DNA from: Herbaspirillum sp. SJZ107
GTDB lineage: Bacteria > Pseudomonadota > Gammaproteobacteria > Burkholderiales > Burkholderiaceae_D
Assembly (NCBI RefSeq): GCF_006715485.1
Contig: NZ_VFNH01000002.1
Coordinates: forward strand, 186,001 to 250,000
Direction of reading: 5' to 3'
Length of the DNA stretch: 64,000 bases
Under the pieces are notes generated by a model that saw only the letters and a list, made by a program, of their open reading frames with translations, was not told the DNA's origin and searched no databases. Position numbers and translations under genes: made by a program. Shown here in pieces: positions 52,701 to 62,154 of the stretch (within the stretch, counting starts at the first letter, position 1; the number at the start of each line of letters is the position of its first letter).

Positions 52701-53420
52701 TCACTTGCCGGCGTGGGCGGCCGCGGCGTCGTCGGACGCCTTGCGCGCGCTGTCGGCATGGCGCTCGAGGCAGTAGCCGAGGCCGCGCACGGTGGCGATG
52801 CGCACGCCGCCGGTCTCGATTTTCTTGCGCAGGCGGTGCACGTAGACCTCGATCGCGTTGTTGGAGACTTCCTCGCCCCATTCGCACAGGTGGTCGACCA
52901 GCTGTTCCTTGGACACCAGGCGCCCGGTGCGCGACAGCAGGATCTCGAGCAGGCCGAGTTCGCGCGCCGACAGGTCGAGCATCTGGTCGTTGAGGTAGGC
53001 GCTGCGCCCGACCTGGTCGTACACCAGCGGACCGTGGCGGATGACGGTGGAGCCGCCGCCCTGGCCGCGCCGGGTGAGGGCGCGCACCCGCGCCTCGAGT
53101 TCCGACAGGGCAAAGGGTTTGGGCATGTAGTCGTCGGCGCCGGCGTCGAGGCCGCCGACGCGCTGCTCGATCGAATCGGCCGCGGTGAGGATCAGCACGG
53201 GCAGCAGCGAGCCGCGCGCGCGCAGGCGGCGCAGCACGTCCATGCCGGACAGGCGCGGCAGGCCGAGGTCGAGGATCAGGAGGTCGAACTCCTGGGTGGA
53301 CAGCGCGGTATCGGCATCCTGGCCGTTCTTGACGCAGTCGATCGCGTAGCCGGACTGGCGCAGCGAACGCGTCAGCCCGTCCGCGAGCACGCTGTCGTCT
53401 TCCGCTAGTAAAATACGCAT
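52701..53420 (-). CDS. OmpR-family response regulator (TctD/QseB-like)
   Basis: Response regulator of 239 residues. The receiver has D51 in LILDLGLPRLSG and the lysine in DDYMPKPFALSEL; the C-terminal winged helix shows LSARELGLLEILLSRTGRLVSKEQL and VYVHRLRKKIETGGVRIATVRGLGYCL. An Ala/Asp-rich tail of about 20 residues is added. It heads the minus-strand unit regulator-kinase-DUF4212-symporter-peptidase, which suggests control of solute uptake in response to that solute, as TctDE does for tricarboxylates. Confidence 0.95.
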   Translation of the reverse strand: MRILLAEDDSVLADGLTRSLRQSGYAIDCVKNGQDADTALSTQEFDLLILDLGLPRLSGMDVLRRLRARGSLLPVLILTAADSIEQRVGGLDAGADDYMPKPFALSELEARVRALTRRGQGGGSTVIRHGPLVYDQVGRSAYLNDQMLDLSARELGLLEILLSRTGRLVSKEQLVDHLCEWGEEVSNNAIEVYVHRLRKKIETGGVRIATVRGLGYCLERHADSARKASDDAAAAHAGK

Positions 53421-53518
53421 GTGACACCCCCTGATTTCGTCGTTGGACCCAGCTTACGCACATATTGTGTGTGAAGTTTCGCAACATGTCGAATCGGTCA
53501 AGGCCAGGTAAATATCGC

Positions 53519-53548
53519 TTGCCAAAACCACTGGGATTTTATACAGTA
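53519..53548 (+). promoter_or_regulatory. recA promoter with LexA box
   Basis: CACTGGGATTTTATACAGTA at 53529-53548 fits the LexA half-site rule CTG-N10-CAG. TTGCCA at 53519-53524 is a -35 box and the -10 (TATACA or TACAGT) lies inside the LexA site, so bound LexA would block RNA polymerase. Confidence 0.85.
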
Positions 53549-53610
53549 CTCGCTATTGAAAACGCGCGAGCGGCCCCTATCTTGGTTCACTCAAGGACAG
53601 AAAGAAAGTT

Positions 53611-54690
<1,080 letters not shown>

Positions 54691-54699
54691 TCGTCCTCG

Positions 54700-55161
54700 A
54701 TGGTGCGTCAGCAGCTCAGCCTGAAAGGGCGCGCATTGAAGTATCTTTCGATGCGCGAGCACAGCCGGCTCGAGCTGGGACGCAAGCTGGCCCGCTATGC
54801 CGAGGAAGGCGACGACGTCGAGGCGTTGCTCGACTTCCTCGAAAAGAACAATTGGCTGTCGCAGGAACGCTTTGCCGAATCGCTGGTGCACCGTCGTGCC
54901 GGCCGCTACGGCAACAGCCGGGTGATCTCCGAACTACAGCAACATGGTGTCAAAGGAGACGACTTGGCTGAACTGAAATCCGAACTGGCGTCGACCGAAC
55001 TGGCGCGCGCCAAAGAAGTGTGGCGCCGCAAATTCGGCACCGTCGCCGAAGATGCGGCCGCGCGCAGCAAGCAGATGCGTTTCCTGCTGCAGCGCGGTTT
55101 TTCCCAGAATGCCGTGCGCGCCGCCATGCAGGGCGGAGCGGACGAGGACGAGTACGAGTAA
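54700..55161 (+). CDS. recX: Regulatory protein RecX
   Basis: Small helical protein of 153 residues that binds RecA filaments and restrains RecA activity. The first RecX repeat is visible in [43 protein letters not shown] (shown here as residues 12-54), with [16 protein letters not shown] as the second. It ends in an acidic tail. Nine bases separate it from recA, so the two share the SOS promoter. A long inverted repeat lies beyond it. Confidence 0.95.
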   Translation: MVRQQLSLKGRALKYLSMREHSRLELGRKLARYAEEGDDVEALLDFLEKNNWLSQERFAESLVHRRAGRYGNSRVISELQQHGVKGDDLAELKSELASTELARAKEVWRRKFGTVAEDAAARSKQMRFLLQRGFSQNAVRAAMQGGADEDEYE

Positions 55162-55239
55162 GCACAGCCGGCAGCCGGTATCGGCCATGTCACGCTCCGT
55201 TGTGCCGTTATTCGCTCGGCATATTTCGATCATACCCTT

Positions 55240-55349
55240 CATGCATGACCGAGGTGCCAGCGTACAGCGCCATCCGTCGGCGTTCCGCCAGCAGCGGGAA
55301 CGCCTCCTCAACGGCGGAATGACGCTGCACGCTGGCGCTTCCGTGCATG
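55240..55349. repeat. Long imperfect inverted repeat between recX and DUF2889
   Basis: Arms of about 50 bases (55240-55288 and 55294-55349) pair with a handful of mismatches and one insertion of about six bases. The centre, GTTCCGC-cagca-GCGGGAAC, resembles the core of the palindromic repeats at 28437. It fills the middle of the 381-base gap 55162-55542, which otherwise shows no gene. It could be a non-autonomous mobile element, a composite REP or a structured RNA. Confidence 0.6.
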
Positions 55350-55542
55350 TGCACGCCTCCCTCTCTTATCTCCATTAAATTCCTTGCCCGCCTGTCAATC
55401 CAGTGCACATGCTGGCGCGCTGTGCTAAACTTTCATGGTTTAAGCAGCGCCGCAAGAGCGGTTGTTGCCGTAGAAGCTGCGGCAACGTGCATCAGGCACA
55501 CCGGCTGCATACTTTTTATCGCCGCATTCCGGCATTGGTTTT

Positions 55543-56100
55543 ATGCCCCTGTCTTCACCCGCTCCGCGTAAGCTCCGGCACACGCGCGCCATCACTGTCG
55601 AAGCGTTTGCGCGCGACGATGGCTTGTGGGACCTCGACGCCTGCATCCGCGACACCAAGACACACGACATCGTGTTGCCGTCCGGTACCCGTGTGGGCGG
55701 CTTGCCTGTGCATGACCTCAAATTGCGCGTGACCATCGACCGCGACATGAATGTCATCGACGCCGAAGCCGCGTCCGACGCCGTTCCTTACCCCGGTTTT
55801 TGCGACACCATCGCTCCCGCCTACAAGAAGCTGATCGGCTTATCGCTGCTGAAACATTTTCGTTTGCATCTGAAGGATCGCCTGTCCGGGGTTCTCGGCT
55901 GTACCCACCTGACCGAACTCGCGCAAGTCCTGCCCACTGCGGCAATCCAGGCCTTCGCCGATGACGCGATGGCAAGCCGCACGGATGGCGATGCCTCCGA
56001 ACGGCCGTATGAACTGGACCGCTGCCACGCCCTGCGCCTCGACGGCCCCGCCGTCGAACAGTATTATCCGCGCTGGGTCCTGAAGGCGGTGCCGGGTTAG
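55543..56100 (+). CDS. DUF2889 domain protein
   Basis: Soluble protein of 185 residues made almost entirely of the DUF2889 domain. It begins with a proline/arginine start (PRKLRHTRAITVEAFAR) and shows the family blocks GLWDLDACIRDTK, LPVHDLKLRVTIDRDMNVID, and GCTHLTELAQVLPTAAIQAF; the conserved cysteine and histidine pair in GCTHL is suggestive of metal binding. Function unknown. Its place between recX and sucC is conserved in Burkholderiales. Confidence 0.9.
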   Translation: MPLSSPAPRKLRHTRAITVEAFARDDGLWDLDACIRDTKTHDIVLPSGTRVGGLPVHDLKLRVTIDRDMNVIDAEAASDAVPYPGFCDTIAPAYKKLIGLSLLKHFRLHLKDRLSGVLGCTHLTELAQVLPTAAIQAFADDAMASRTDGDASERPYELDRCHALRLDGPAVEQYYPRWVLKAVPG

Positions 56101-56170
56101 TATTCGAAGTGTTCGCCGTTTTTATTTGTTCAACCGCATTTAAATCAGTAACAGAAGAAGGGAAGCCAGC

Positions 56171-57340
56171 ATGAAAATCCATGAGTATCAGGGCAAAGAG
56201 ATCCTCCGAAAGTTCGGAGTGACCGTTCCGCGCGGCATTCCGTGCGACTCGGTCGACGGCGCTGTCAAGGCAGCTGAAGAGCTGGGCGGTCCGGTTTGGG
56301 TAGTCAAGGCCCAGATCCATGCTGGCGGCCGCGGCAAGGGCGGCGGCGTGAAAGTCGCCAAGTCGCTGGACCAAGTGCGCGAATACGCGAACCAGATCCT
56401 GGGCATGCAGCTGATCACCCACCAGACCGGTGCGGAAGGCCAGAAAGTGCGTCGCCTGCTGATCGAAGAAGGCGCCGACATCAAGAAAGAACTGTACGTG
56501 TCGATGGTCACCGACCGCGTCACCCAGAAAGTCGTGCTGATGGCCTCGTCGGAAGGCGGCATGGACATCGAAGAAGTCGCACACAGCAACCCGGAAAAAA
56601 TCCACAGCATCGCGATCGACCCGAAAGCCGGCCTGCAGGACGCAGACGCTGACGACATCGCACGCAAGATCGGCGTGCCGGAAGGCTCGATCGAAGCCGC
56701 CCGCGCCAACCTGAAAGGCCTGTACCAGGCGTACTGGGACACCGACGCTTCGCTGGCCGAAATCAACCCGCTGATCCTGACCGGCGACGGCAAGGTCGTC
56801 GCCCTGGACGCCAAGTTCAACTTCGACTCGAACGCCCTGTTCCGCCACCCGGAAATCGTCGCCTACCGCGACCTGGACGAAGAAGATCCGGCCGAAGTCG
56901 AAGCATCGAAATTCGACCTGGCTTACATCTCGCTGGACGGCAACATCGGCTGCCTGGTGAACGGCGCCGGCCTGGCCATGGCCACCATGGACACCATCAA
57001 GCTGTTCGGCGGCGAGCCGGCCAACTTCCTGGACGTGGGCGGCGGTGCGACGGCTGAGAAAGTCACCGAAGCATTCAAGATCATGCTGAAGAACCCGGGC
57101 CTGAAAGCCATCCTGGTCAACATCTTCGGCGGCATCATGCGCTGCGACGTGATCGCCGAAGGCGTGATCACCGCATCCAAGGCCGTGTCGCTGCAAGTGC
57201 CGCTGGTCGTCCGCATGAAGGGCACCAACGAAGACCTGGGCAAGAAGATGCTGGCCGACTCCGGCCTGCCGATCATCTCGGCCGACACCATGGAAGACGC
57301 AGCGAAGCAAGTCGTCGCCGCTGCCGCTGGCCAAGCTTAA
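56171..57340 (+). CDS. sucC: Succinyl-CoA synthetase, beta subunit (ADP-forming)
   Basis: TCA-cycle enzyme subunit of 389 residues with the ATP-grasp nucleotide domain. It opens [20 protein letters not shown], shows [20 protein letters not shown] and the C-terminal [18 protein letters not shown] block that binds substrate phosphate. With SucD it converts succinyl-CoA to succinate and forms ATP. GAAGGGAAG precedes the ATG. It is followed by sucD after 17 bases. Confidence 0.98.
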   Translation: MKIHEYQGKEILRKFGVTVPRGIPCDSVDGAVKAAEELGGPVWVVKAQIHAGGRGKGGGVKVAKSLDQVREYANQILGMQLITHQTGAEGQKVRRLLIEEGADIKKELYVSMVTDRVTQKVVLMASSEGGMDIEEVAHSNPEKIHSIAIDPKAGLQDADADDIARKIGVPEGSIEAARANLKGLYQAYWDTDASLAEINPLILTGDGKVVALDAKFNFDSNALFRHPEIVAYRDLDEEDPAEVEASKFDLAYISLDGNIGCLVNGAGLAMATMDTIKLFGGEPANFLDVGGGATAEKVTEAFKIMLKNPGLKAILVNIFGGIMRCDVIAEGVITASKAVSLQVPLVVRMKGTNEDLGKKMLADSGLPIISADTMEDAAKQVVAAAAGQA

Positions 57341-57357
57341 TTCGCGAAGGAAACAAA

Positions 57358-58239
57358 ATGTCGATTCTGATCAACAAAGACACCAAAGTAGTCACCCAGG
57401 GCATTACCGGCAAGACGGGCCAGTTCCACACCCGCATGTGCCGCGATTACGCGAACGGCCGCGAAGCCTTCGTCGCCGGCGTGAACCCGAAGAAAGCCGG
57501 CGAAGACTTCGAAGGCATCCCGATTTTCGCCAACGTCTCTGAAGCCAAGAAAGAAACCGGCGCCAACGTGTCGGTGATCTACGTGCCGCCGGCAGGTGCT
57601 GCCGCCGCGATCTGGGAAGCTGTCGAAGCCGAGCTGGACCTGGCAATCTGCATCACCGAAGGCATCCCGGTCCGTGACATGATGGAAGTCAAGGATCGCA
57701 TGGCCAAGGCCGGTTCGAAGACCCTGCTGCTGGGCCCGAACTGCCCAGGTCTGATCACCCCGGACGAAATCAAGATCGGCATCATGCCGGGTCACATCCA
57801 CAAGAAGGGCCGCATCGGCGTCGTGTCGCGTTCGGGTACCCTGACCTATGAAGCAGTCGGCCAGCTGACCGCGCTGGGCCTGGGCCAATCGTCGGCAGTC
57901 GGCATCGGCGGCGACCCGATCAACGGTCTGAAGCACATCGACATCATGAAGATGTTCAACGACGATCCGGATACCGATGCCGTCATCATGATCGGCGAGA
58001 TCGGCGGCCCGGACGAGGCGAACGCTGCTGAGTGGATCAAGGACAACATGAAGAAGCCGGTTGTCGGCTTCATCGCCGGCGTCACCGCGCCGCCGGGCAA
58101 GCGCATGGGCCACGCCGGCGCGCTGATCTCGGGCGGCGCCGACACCGCGCAAGCCAAGCTGGAAATCATGGAAGCCTGCGGTATCAAGGTCACCAAGAAC
58201 CCGTCGGAAATGGCTCGCCTGCTGAAAGCGATGCTGTAA
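57358..58239 (+). CDS. sucD: Succinyl-CoA synthetase, alpha subunit
   Basis: CoA-binding subunit of 293 residues. It has the Rossmann CoA domain (QGITGKTGQFHTRMCRDYANG) and the phosphohistidine near residue 250 in KRMGHAGALISGG, with the Glu-containing FIAGVTAPPGKR segment before it. GAAGGAAA precedes the ATG. Its product partners SucC, and both end at a terminator at 58285. No other TCA gene follows; the pilin locus begins next. Confidence 0.98.
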   Translation: MSILINKDTKVVTQGITGKTGQFHTRMCRDYANGREAFVAGVNPKKAGEDFEGIPIFANVSEAKKETGANVSVIYVPPAGAAAAIWEAVEAELDLAICITEGIPVRDMMEVKDRMAKAGSKTLLLGPNCPGLITPDEIKIGIMPGHIHKKGRIGVVSRSGTLTYEAVGQLTALGLGQSSAVGIGGDPINGLKHIDIMKMFNDDPDTDAVIMIGEIGGPDEANAAEWIKDNMKKPVVGFIAGVTAPPGKRMGHAGALISGGADTAQAKLEIMEACGIKVTKNPSEMARLLKAML

Positions 58240-58256
58240 TCGACCGTTCACGGCCG

Positions 58257-58308
58257 GGCCCGGGTAACCGGGCCTAACTATAAGAGGGGAGCTGCGGCTC
58301 CCCTTTTT
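58257..58308 (+). terminator. Hairpin and terminator after sucD
   Basis: GGCCCGG-gtaa-CCGGGCC at 58257-58274 is followed by the terminator AGGGGAGC-tgcg-GCTCCCCT at 58285-58304 with a T-run. Confidence 0.9.
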
Positions 58309-58345
58309 ATTTGTCGTGCCTGGCATGGCAGCCAGCCGGGGAGGG

Positions 58346-58422
58346 TGACATTTTTTGGCGCGTGCCTGCGAATTTCGTCCGACTGACAAAATTTGTTCGG
58401 TCCAAGGTGACAAAAATTGTCA
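58346..58422 (+). promoter_or_regulatory. Likely PilR activator sites before the first pilin gene
   Basis: TGACA motifs recur at 58346, 58384 (TGACAAAATTTGTTC) and 58408 (TGACAAAAATTGTCA, a perfect palindrome). They lie 70-150 bases before the sigma54 promoter, the usual range for an enhancer-binding protein such as PilR, known to favour TGTC-type sites. Confidence 0.6.
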
Positions 58423-58493
58423 TGCGGCAAGGATTTTGGGCCAAAAACAAGGGTTTTCATATCAGGATGCTATCAATTCCGTACGGAAACAAG

Positions 58494-58510
58494 CTGGCAC
58501 GCGGCTTGCA
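58494..58510 (+). promoter_or_regulatory. Sigma54 promoter of the first pilin gene
   Basis: CTGGCAC-gcggc-TTGCA has TGGCAC and TTGCA in the exact spacing of the RpoN -24/-12 consensus. It starts about 95 bases before the pilin ATG. Confidence 0.92.
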
Positions 58511-58592
58511 ATATACAGGTCAGAAGCAAGCAGTACCGGATAAGCAGTACCCACCCTTTGAACGCAGTACCCCATCCCTGGAGAAGCAAATC

Positions 58593-59057
58593 ATGAAAGC
58601 ACCGAAAATTGTCAAGAAGGCCGAAGGCGGCTTTACCCTGATCGAACTGATGATCGTTGTCGCGATCATCGGTATCCTGGCAGCTGTCGCCATCCCGGCT
58701 TACCAGGACTACATCGCCAAGTCGAAAGCCACTGCAGCACTGGCCGACATCACCGGCGGCAAGACCGGCTACGAAATGGCTGCTGTCGAAGGCACTGCAA
58801 CGATGACCGCCGATGACTACAAGGCCAAGACCGGCCTGTCGGCCAGCACCGGTAACTGCTCGAGCATCACTGTCGCTACCCCGGTCACCACCGGCGCCGC
58901 TGCTGCAGTCATCACCTGCGCCATCAACAACCCGGGCCGCCTGGGCGCCGCATCGACCATCGCCCTGTACCGCAGCGCCGAAGGCAAGTACAGCTGCGTG
59001 ACCGCAATCGACCAGAAATACCGTCCGACCGGCTGCGCCGAAACCGCTGGCAGCTAA
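58593..59057 (+). CDS. pilA: Type IV pilin, major pilin candidate (copy 1)
   Basis: Type IVa prepilin of 154 residues. The short leader [13 protein letters not shown] ends in the prepilin peptidase site (G before F), followed by [20 protein letters not shown] with glutamate 5 of the mature pilin. Four cysteines form two likely disulfides: the pair CSS...VITC and the C-terminal loop [14 protein letters not shown]. It ends AETAGS, with a C-terminal serine. The ATG is chosen by the leader; GGAG stands upstream. A sigma54 promoter and activator sites control it, and a terminator follows, so it is a separate unit from copy 2. Confidence 0.95.
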   Translation: MKAPKIVKKAEGGFTLIELMIVVAIIGILAAVAIPAYQDYIAKSKATAALADITGGKTGYEMAAVEGTATMTADDYKAKTGLSASTGNCSSITVATPVTTGAAAAVITCAINNPGRLGAASTIALYRSAEGKYSCVTAIDQKYRPTGCAETAGS

Positions 59058-59080
59058 TCGATACCTGAGTTAGCCCTGCT

Positions 59081-59110
59081 AAAAGAGACCGCCACGGCGG
59101 TCTCTTTTTT
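59081..59110 (+). terminator. Terminator between the two pilin genes
   Basis: AAAAGAGACCGCC at 59081-59093 pairs with GGCGGTCTCTTTT, with a tight loop and a long T-run. Confidence 0.92.
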
Positions 59111-59127
59111 TGCGTGAAGAACATGAA

Positions 59128-59185
59128 TTGTCAGTACCGTTCGTCAAGCGTGCAAAATTCGCCATCCTGACTGCTGAAAATTGTC
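59128..59185 (+). promoter_or_regulatory. TTGTC sites before the second pilin gene
   Basis: AATTGTCAG (TTGTCAG from 59128) and AAAATTGTC (59177-59185) resemble the AATTGTC half of the palindrome before the first pilin gene. They lie at enhancer distance from the second sigma54 promoter. Confidence 0.45.
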
Positions 59186-59257
59186 CCCCTCTCGAGGAGG
59201 TCGGTGGCTTGGAAAGGGTGCCCATGAAGGCTAGACGAATTTTCCTTTTGGAAATAA

Positions 59258-59274
59258 CTGGCACGACCCTTGCA
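59258..59274 (+). promoter_or_regulatory. Sigma54 promoter of the second pilin gene
   Basis: CTGGCAC-gaccc-TTGCA repeats the RpoN promoter of copy 1 exactly in its conserved bases, 63 bases before the ATG at 59338. Confidence 0.92.
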
Positions 59275-59337
59275 TGTGAGGACGCACAGACAGCCACTCA
59301 AGTCCATCCTGCAGCGCATCCAGACCGGAGAAAAGCC

Positions 59338-59808
59338 ATGCTGAAGTCAAATTACCAGTCCAAGCACGCTGAAGGCGGCTTTACGCTCATCGAACTGATG
59401 ATCGTCGTCGCGATCATCGGCATCCTGGCAGCCGTCGCCATCCCGGCCTATCAGGATTACGTTGCGAAATCGAAAGCCACCGCAGCGCTCGCCGACATCG
59501 CACCCGGCAAGACAGGCTATGAACTGGCCGTGATCGAAGGCACGGCAAGCACGGCCGACGAATACCGCCAGAAGGCAGGCTTGCCAAGCTCGACCGGCAC
59601 CTGCAGCAGCATTACTGCTGCCATGCCCGGCGCCAACACTGCAGTCCTGACCTGTACCATTGCCAACCCCGGCCGTCTGGGCAGCGCACCGATCATCGCA
59701 ATCTACCGTACTACCCGGGGCACCTATTACTGCGTCAGCGCCCTTGACGCCAAATACCGCCCGAATGGCTGCCTGGCTGCTGCCGGTGCCGACGAAACCG
59801 GTTCGTAA
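59338..59808 (+). CDS. Type IV pilin, copy 2
   Basis: Prepilin of 156 residues, clearly a paralogue of copy 1. The leader [14 protein letters not shown] precedes the same [20 protein letters not shown] helix; the globular part keeps the four cysteines ([10 protein letters not shown]..., C-terminal loop [14 protein letters not shown]) but differs in most surface residues. It ends GADETGS, again a serine. It has its own sigma54 promoter, so the two pilins can be made together or exchanged. The ligase-like gene begins 40 bases later without a terminator between, suggesting co-transcription. Confidence 0.94.
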   Translation: MLKSNYQSKHAEGGFTLIELMIVVAIIGILAAVAIPAYQDYVAKSKATAALADIAPGKTGYELAVIEGTASTADEYRQKAGLPSSTGTCSSITAAMPGANTAVLTCTIANPGRLGSAPIIAIYRTTRGTYYCVSALDAKYRPNGCLAAAGADETGS

Positions 59809-59848
59809 CAGAGCAAAGTCTTCAACCCACATCAGGACAAGACGGGTC

Positions 59849-61294
59849 ATGCGAACAATATCCACATCAGCCGCCTCACCTTTTTGCCTCCTGATGTGTG
59901 TAGCGCTGTTCAGCAACTTCCTGGTCACAACGGGACATGACCGTCAGCGCCTGCTCGAAGTGGCGGTGCTGACTGTGGTGGCAACCGCGGCGATCATCAG
60001 GCAGCTGGTTCCCGGTGCTTGCCCAGTTCCCGTGTTCCAGTCACGGGGCGACAAGCTCCTTGGCGTCTTTTTCCTGCTGGGTGTGGTAGGCAGCCTGCAA
60101 GCCTTTTCGACCGCGCGCGCCCTGTTCGAAGTGTCGATCTTCTTCCTGCTGTACGTGTTTGCCCTGCAGATCGCACGCGAGATCGAACTCGGCGGCCATG
60201 CCGTGCTGCTGCGGCTGCTGCAGGCCGTCGGCGCGGTCTGCGCCTTGCACTCCCTGAAGTTCTGGGTCGTCTACGTCACCGGGCTGGCGGCCGGCGCCCC
60301 CCTCGAAGTCGCCGACTTCATCAATGGTTTCAGCAACGTCCGCTTTTTCAACCACACGCAAACGCCGATCCTGCCGCTGTTGATCCTGCTGTGCTGTATC
60401 ACGCCGCGCGCATCGCGGCTGCACTGGCTGTGGTGGTCCCTGACCGCCTATTGGTGGATGGCCTTGTTCGCCGTCGCCGGACGGGGCACGATGGTGGGCA
60501 TGGCGGCCGGCTGCATCGCCGTGGCGCTGCTGCAGCGGCGCCTGGCCATCCCTTACCTCAGGACGGTCGCGATGTCGGCAGCGCTCGGCCTGCTCGGGTA
60601 TGCCGTGTTCCTGGTCGCCATCCCGCTACTGAGCGGCGGCGCCCCTTTCGGTGCCTTTGCCTCCATGATCGAACGCACAGCGGCCGATCCCGCGTCGAAT
60701 CGCCTGGTGCTGTGGCGCCGCGCCACCGAACTGATCCTGGCGCATCCATGGCTGGGCGTCGGACCGATGCACTTCGCGCACAACGCCGGCGACCTGCACA
60801 CCGGGGCCCATCCGCATGACTGGATCATGCAGATCGCCAGCGAATGGGGCATCCCCGCACTGCTGTGCCTGTGTACCGCCCTGGCACTCGCCGGCAAGAC
60901 CCTGCTGCGTGCCGGCAGCAAGCTGCAACAGGACGCGCGCCTCGACCAGGCCATCTGCAGTGCCCTGATTGCCGGCGCCGCCGCGATCCTGGTCGATGGC
61001 CTGGTGTCGGGCCTGTTCGTGATGCCGCAGAGCCAGCTCGCGGTCGTCCTCTACCTGGGATGCGCGATCGGCTGGTGCCGGGGACGCGCCGGGCGCATCC
61101 ACGGCAACGCCGGACCCGCACGCATCCAGGCGGCCGGGCTTGGCTTGCTCGTCGCCGGCGCGGCGCTGTGCCTTGCCCTCGTGGTCTGGCCCGACATGCA
61201 GGCGCGCTACCGCAACGAGCCATGGCGTCCCGAGGTGGCGGCCCTGAACCAGGATGTGAAATGGCCGCGCCTGTGGCTGGCCGGCTTCTTTTGA
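59849..61294 (+). CDS. O-antigen ligase-family protein, TfpO/PglL-like
   Basis: Inner membrane protein of 481 residues with about 11-12 predicted helices and a large periplasmic loop between about 250 and 330. It fits the Wzy_C (O-antigen ligase/polymerase) family, with AGRGTMVGMAAG, RLVLWRRATELILAHPWLGVGP and the histidine motif GAHPHDWIMQIASEWGIP. In Pseudomonas the relative TfpO (PilO), encoded just downstream of pilA, attaches an O-antigen unit to the pilin's C-terminal serine. The same position here, after two pilins that end in serine, makes pilin glycosylation the favoured role; other ligases remain possible. Confidence 0.85.
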   Translation: MRTISTSAASPFCLLMCVALFSNFLVTTGHDRQRLLEVAVLTVVATAAIIRQLVPGACPVPVFQSRGDKLLGVFFLLGVVGSLQAFSTARALFEVSIFFLLYVFALQIAREIELGGHAVLLRLLQAVGAVCALHSLKFWVVYVTGLAAGAPLEVADFINGFSNVRFFNHTQTPILPLLILLCCITPRASRLHWLWWSLTAYWWMALFAVAGRGTMVGMAAGCIAVALLQRRLAIPYLRTVAMSAALGLLGYAVFLVAIPLLSGGAPFGAFASMIERTAADPASNRLVLWRRATELILAHPWLGVGPMHFAHNAGDLHTGAHPHDWIMQIASEWGIPALLCLCTALALAGKTLLRAGSKLQQDARLDQAICSALIAGAAAILVDGLVSGLFVMPQSQLAVVLYLGCAIGWCRGRAGRIHGNAGPARIQAAGLGLLVAGAALCLALVVWPDMQARYRNEPWRPEVAALNQDVKWPRLWLAGFF

Positions 61295-61297
61295 AGC

Positions 61298-62014
61298 TCA
61301 GACGATCTTGTGCCGGTCCGCCAGCAGCGCCTCATAGGTCAGGTTCTGCAGCAGCATGAAGTGATTCGGATCGAGGTCGATGAATTGCAGGCCGTAGGCA
61401 AACACGTCCGCCTCGCCCGGTTCGACCCGCACGGCATTGATGTTGCGGATCGCGGCGCGCGCCCGCACACTGACCGGATGGTGCTCGGGCGGCGGCGCCA
61501 GCGTGAATTCGAGCAGCATCTCGCCGATGTCCTGTACCAGGCTGTGGTGCGTCTCGATGCGGGCGCCGCTGACGCTGATGTTCGCCAGCGTGCATTCGAG
61601 CGCCGTGGCGTCCCCCGTGGCAGCAGTGATCCGGGCCGGCAGGTCGACCTTCACCCGCATCGCCGTGCGCAGCGAGGTGCCCTGGATCGAGGTCGGGAAG
61701 GACAGGTGCACGTAGAGCAGGGGACGGCCGAAGATGCGCTCGACCGTGCAGGCGAACGAGCACACGTTCACCCCCGAAAACACGCGGATCGTGACGCGCT
61801 CGCCTTCGACCAGGCCGATCGGTGCGCCATTTTCCATCGGCATCTTGACGATCAGGTAGTCATCCTTGATGTAGCCGATCAGCGTCGAGAAATACTGCAC
61901 CGGCTTCAGACGCCGGTAGGTAATGAACTGCAAGCGCACGCCCACCTGCAGGTTCATCGCCTCGAAGACGAATTCCTGGGGCTTCATTTCGTGAACGGCG
62001 GGATCGCTGTGCAT
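61298..62014 (-). CDS. YcgR-like PilZ domain protein
   Basis: Cytoplasmic c-di-GMP-responsive protein of 238 residues. The N-terminal half (about 15-105) is the YcgR-type flagellar-brake domain, and the C-terminal half (about 110-230) is PilZ, with the c-di-GMP motifs RTAMRVKV (RxxxR) and NISVSGARIE (N/DxSxxG). Such proteins slow flagellar motors or act on pili when c-di-GMP rises. The start is uncertain (ATGs at 62014 and 61987; a TTG at 62041). It converges on the ligase gene, three bases apart. Confidence 0.88.
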   Translation of the reverse strand: MHSDPAVHEMKPQEFVFEAMNLQVGVRLQFITYRRLKPVQYFSTLIGYIKDDYLIVKMPMENGAPIGLVEGERVTIRVFSGVNVCSFACTVERIFGRPLLYVHLSFPTSIQGTSLRTAMRVKVDLPARITAATGDATALECTLANISVSGARIETHHSLVQDIGEMLLEFTLAPPPEHHPVSVRARAAIRNINAVRVEPGEADVFAYGLQFIDLDPNHFMLLQNLTYEALLADRHKIV

Positions 62015-62095
62015 GTCGGCTCTTGAGGGCGCTAATCGCAAAGCCCGAAATGATAACAGAGCAAGATTGGCTATTGGAAATTATCAAGACCACAG

Positions 62096-62124
62096 CAAAA
62101 AAATGCCCGCATCGCTGCGGGCAT
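62096..62124 (-). terminator. Terminator of the second S9 peptidase gene
   Basis: On the minus strand ATGCCCGCA-gcga-TGCGGGCAT is followed by seven Ts, about 30 bases past the peptidase stop. Confidence 0.92.
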
Positions 62125-62154
62125 GAGTCTTCAAGCAATACTAGCGTTCAAAAA

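Noticed and set aside
58311..58592. N-terminal extension of the first pilin by 94 residues
   Set aside because: It covers the sigma54 promoter and activator sites, and a prepilin leader must be short. The ATG at 58593 gives a normal leader.
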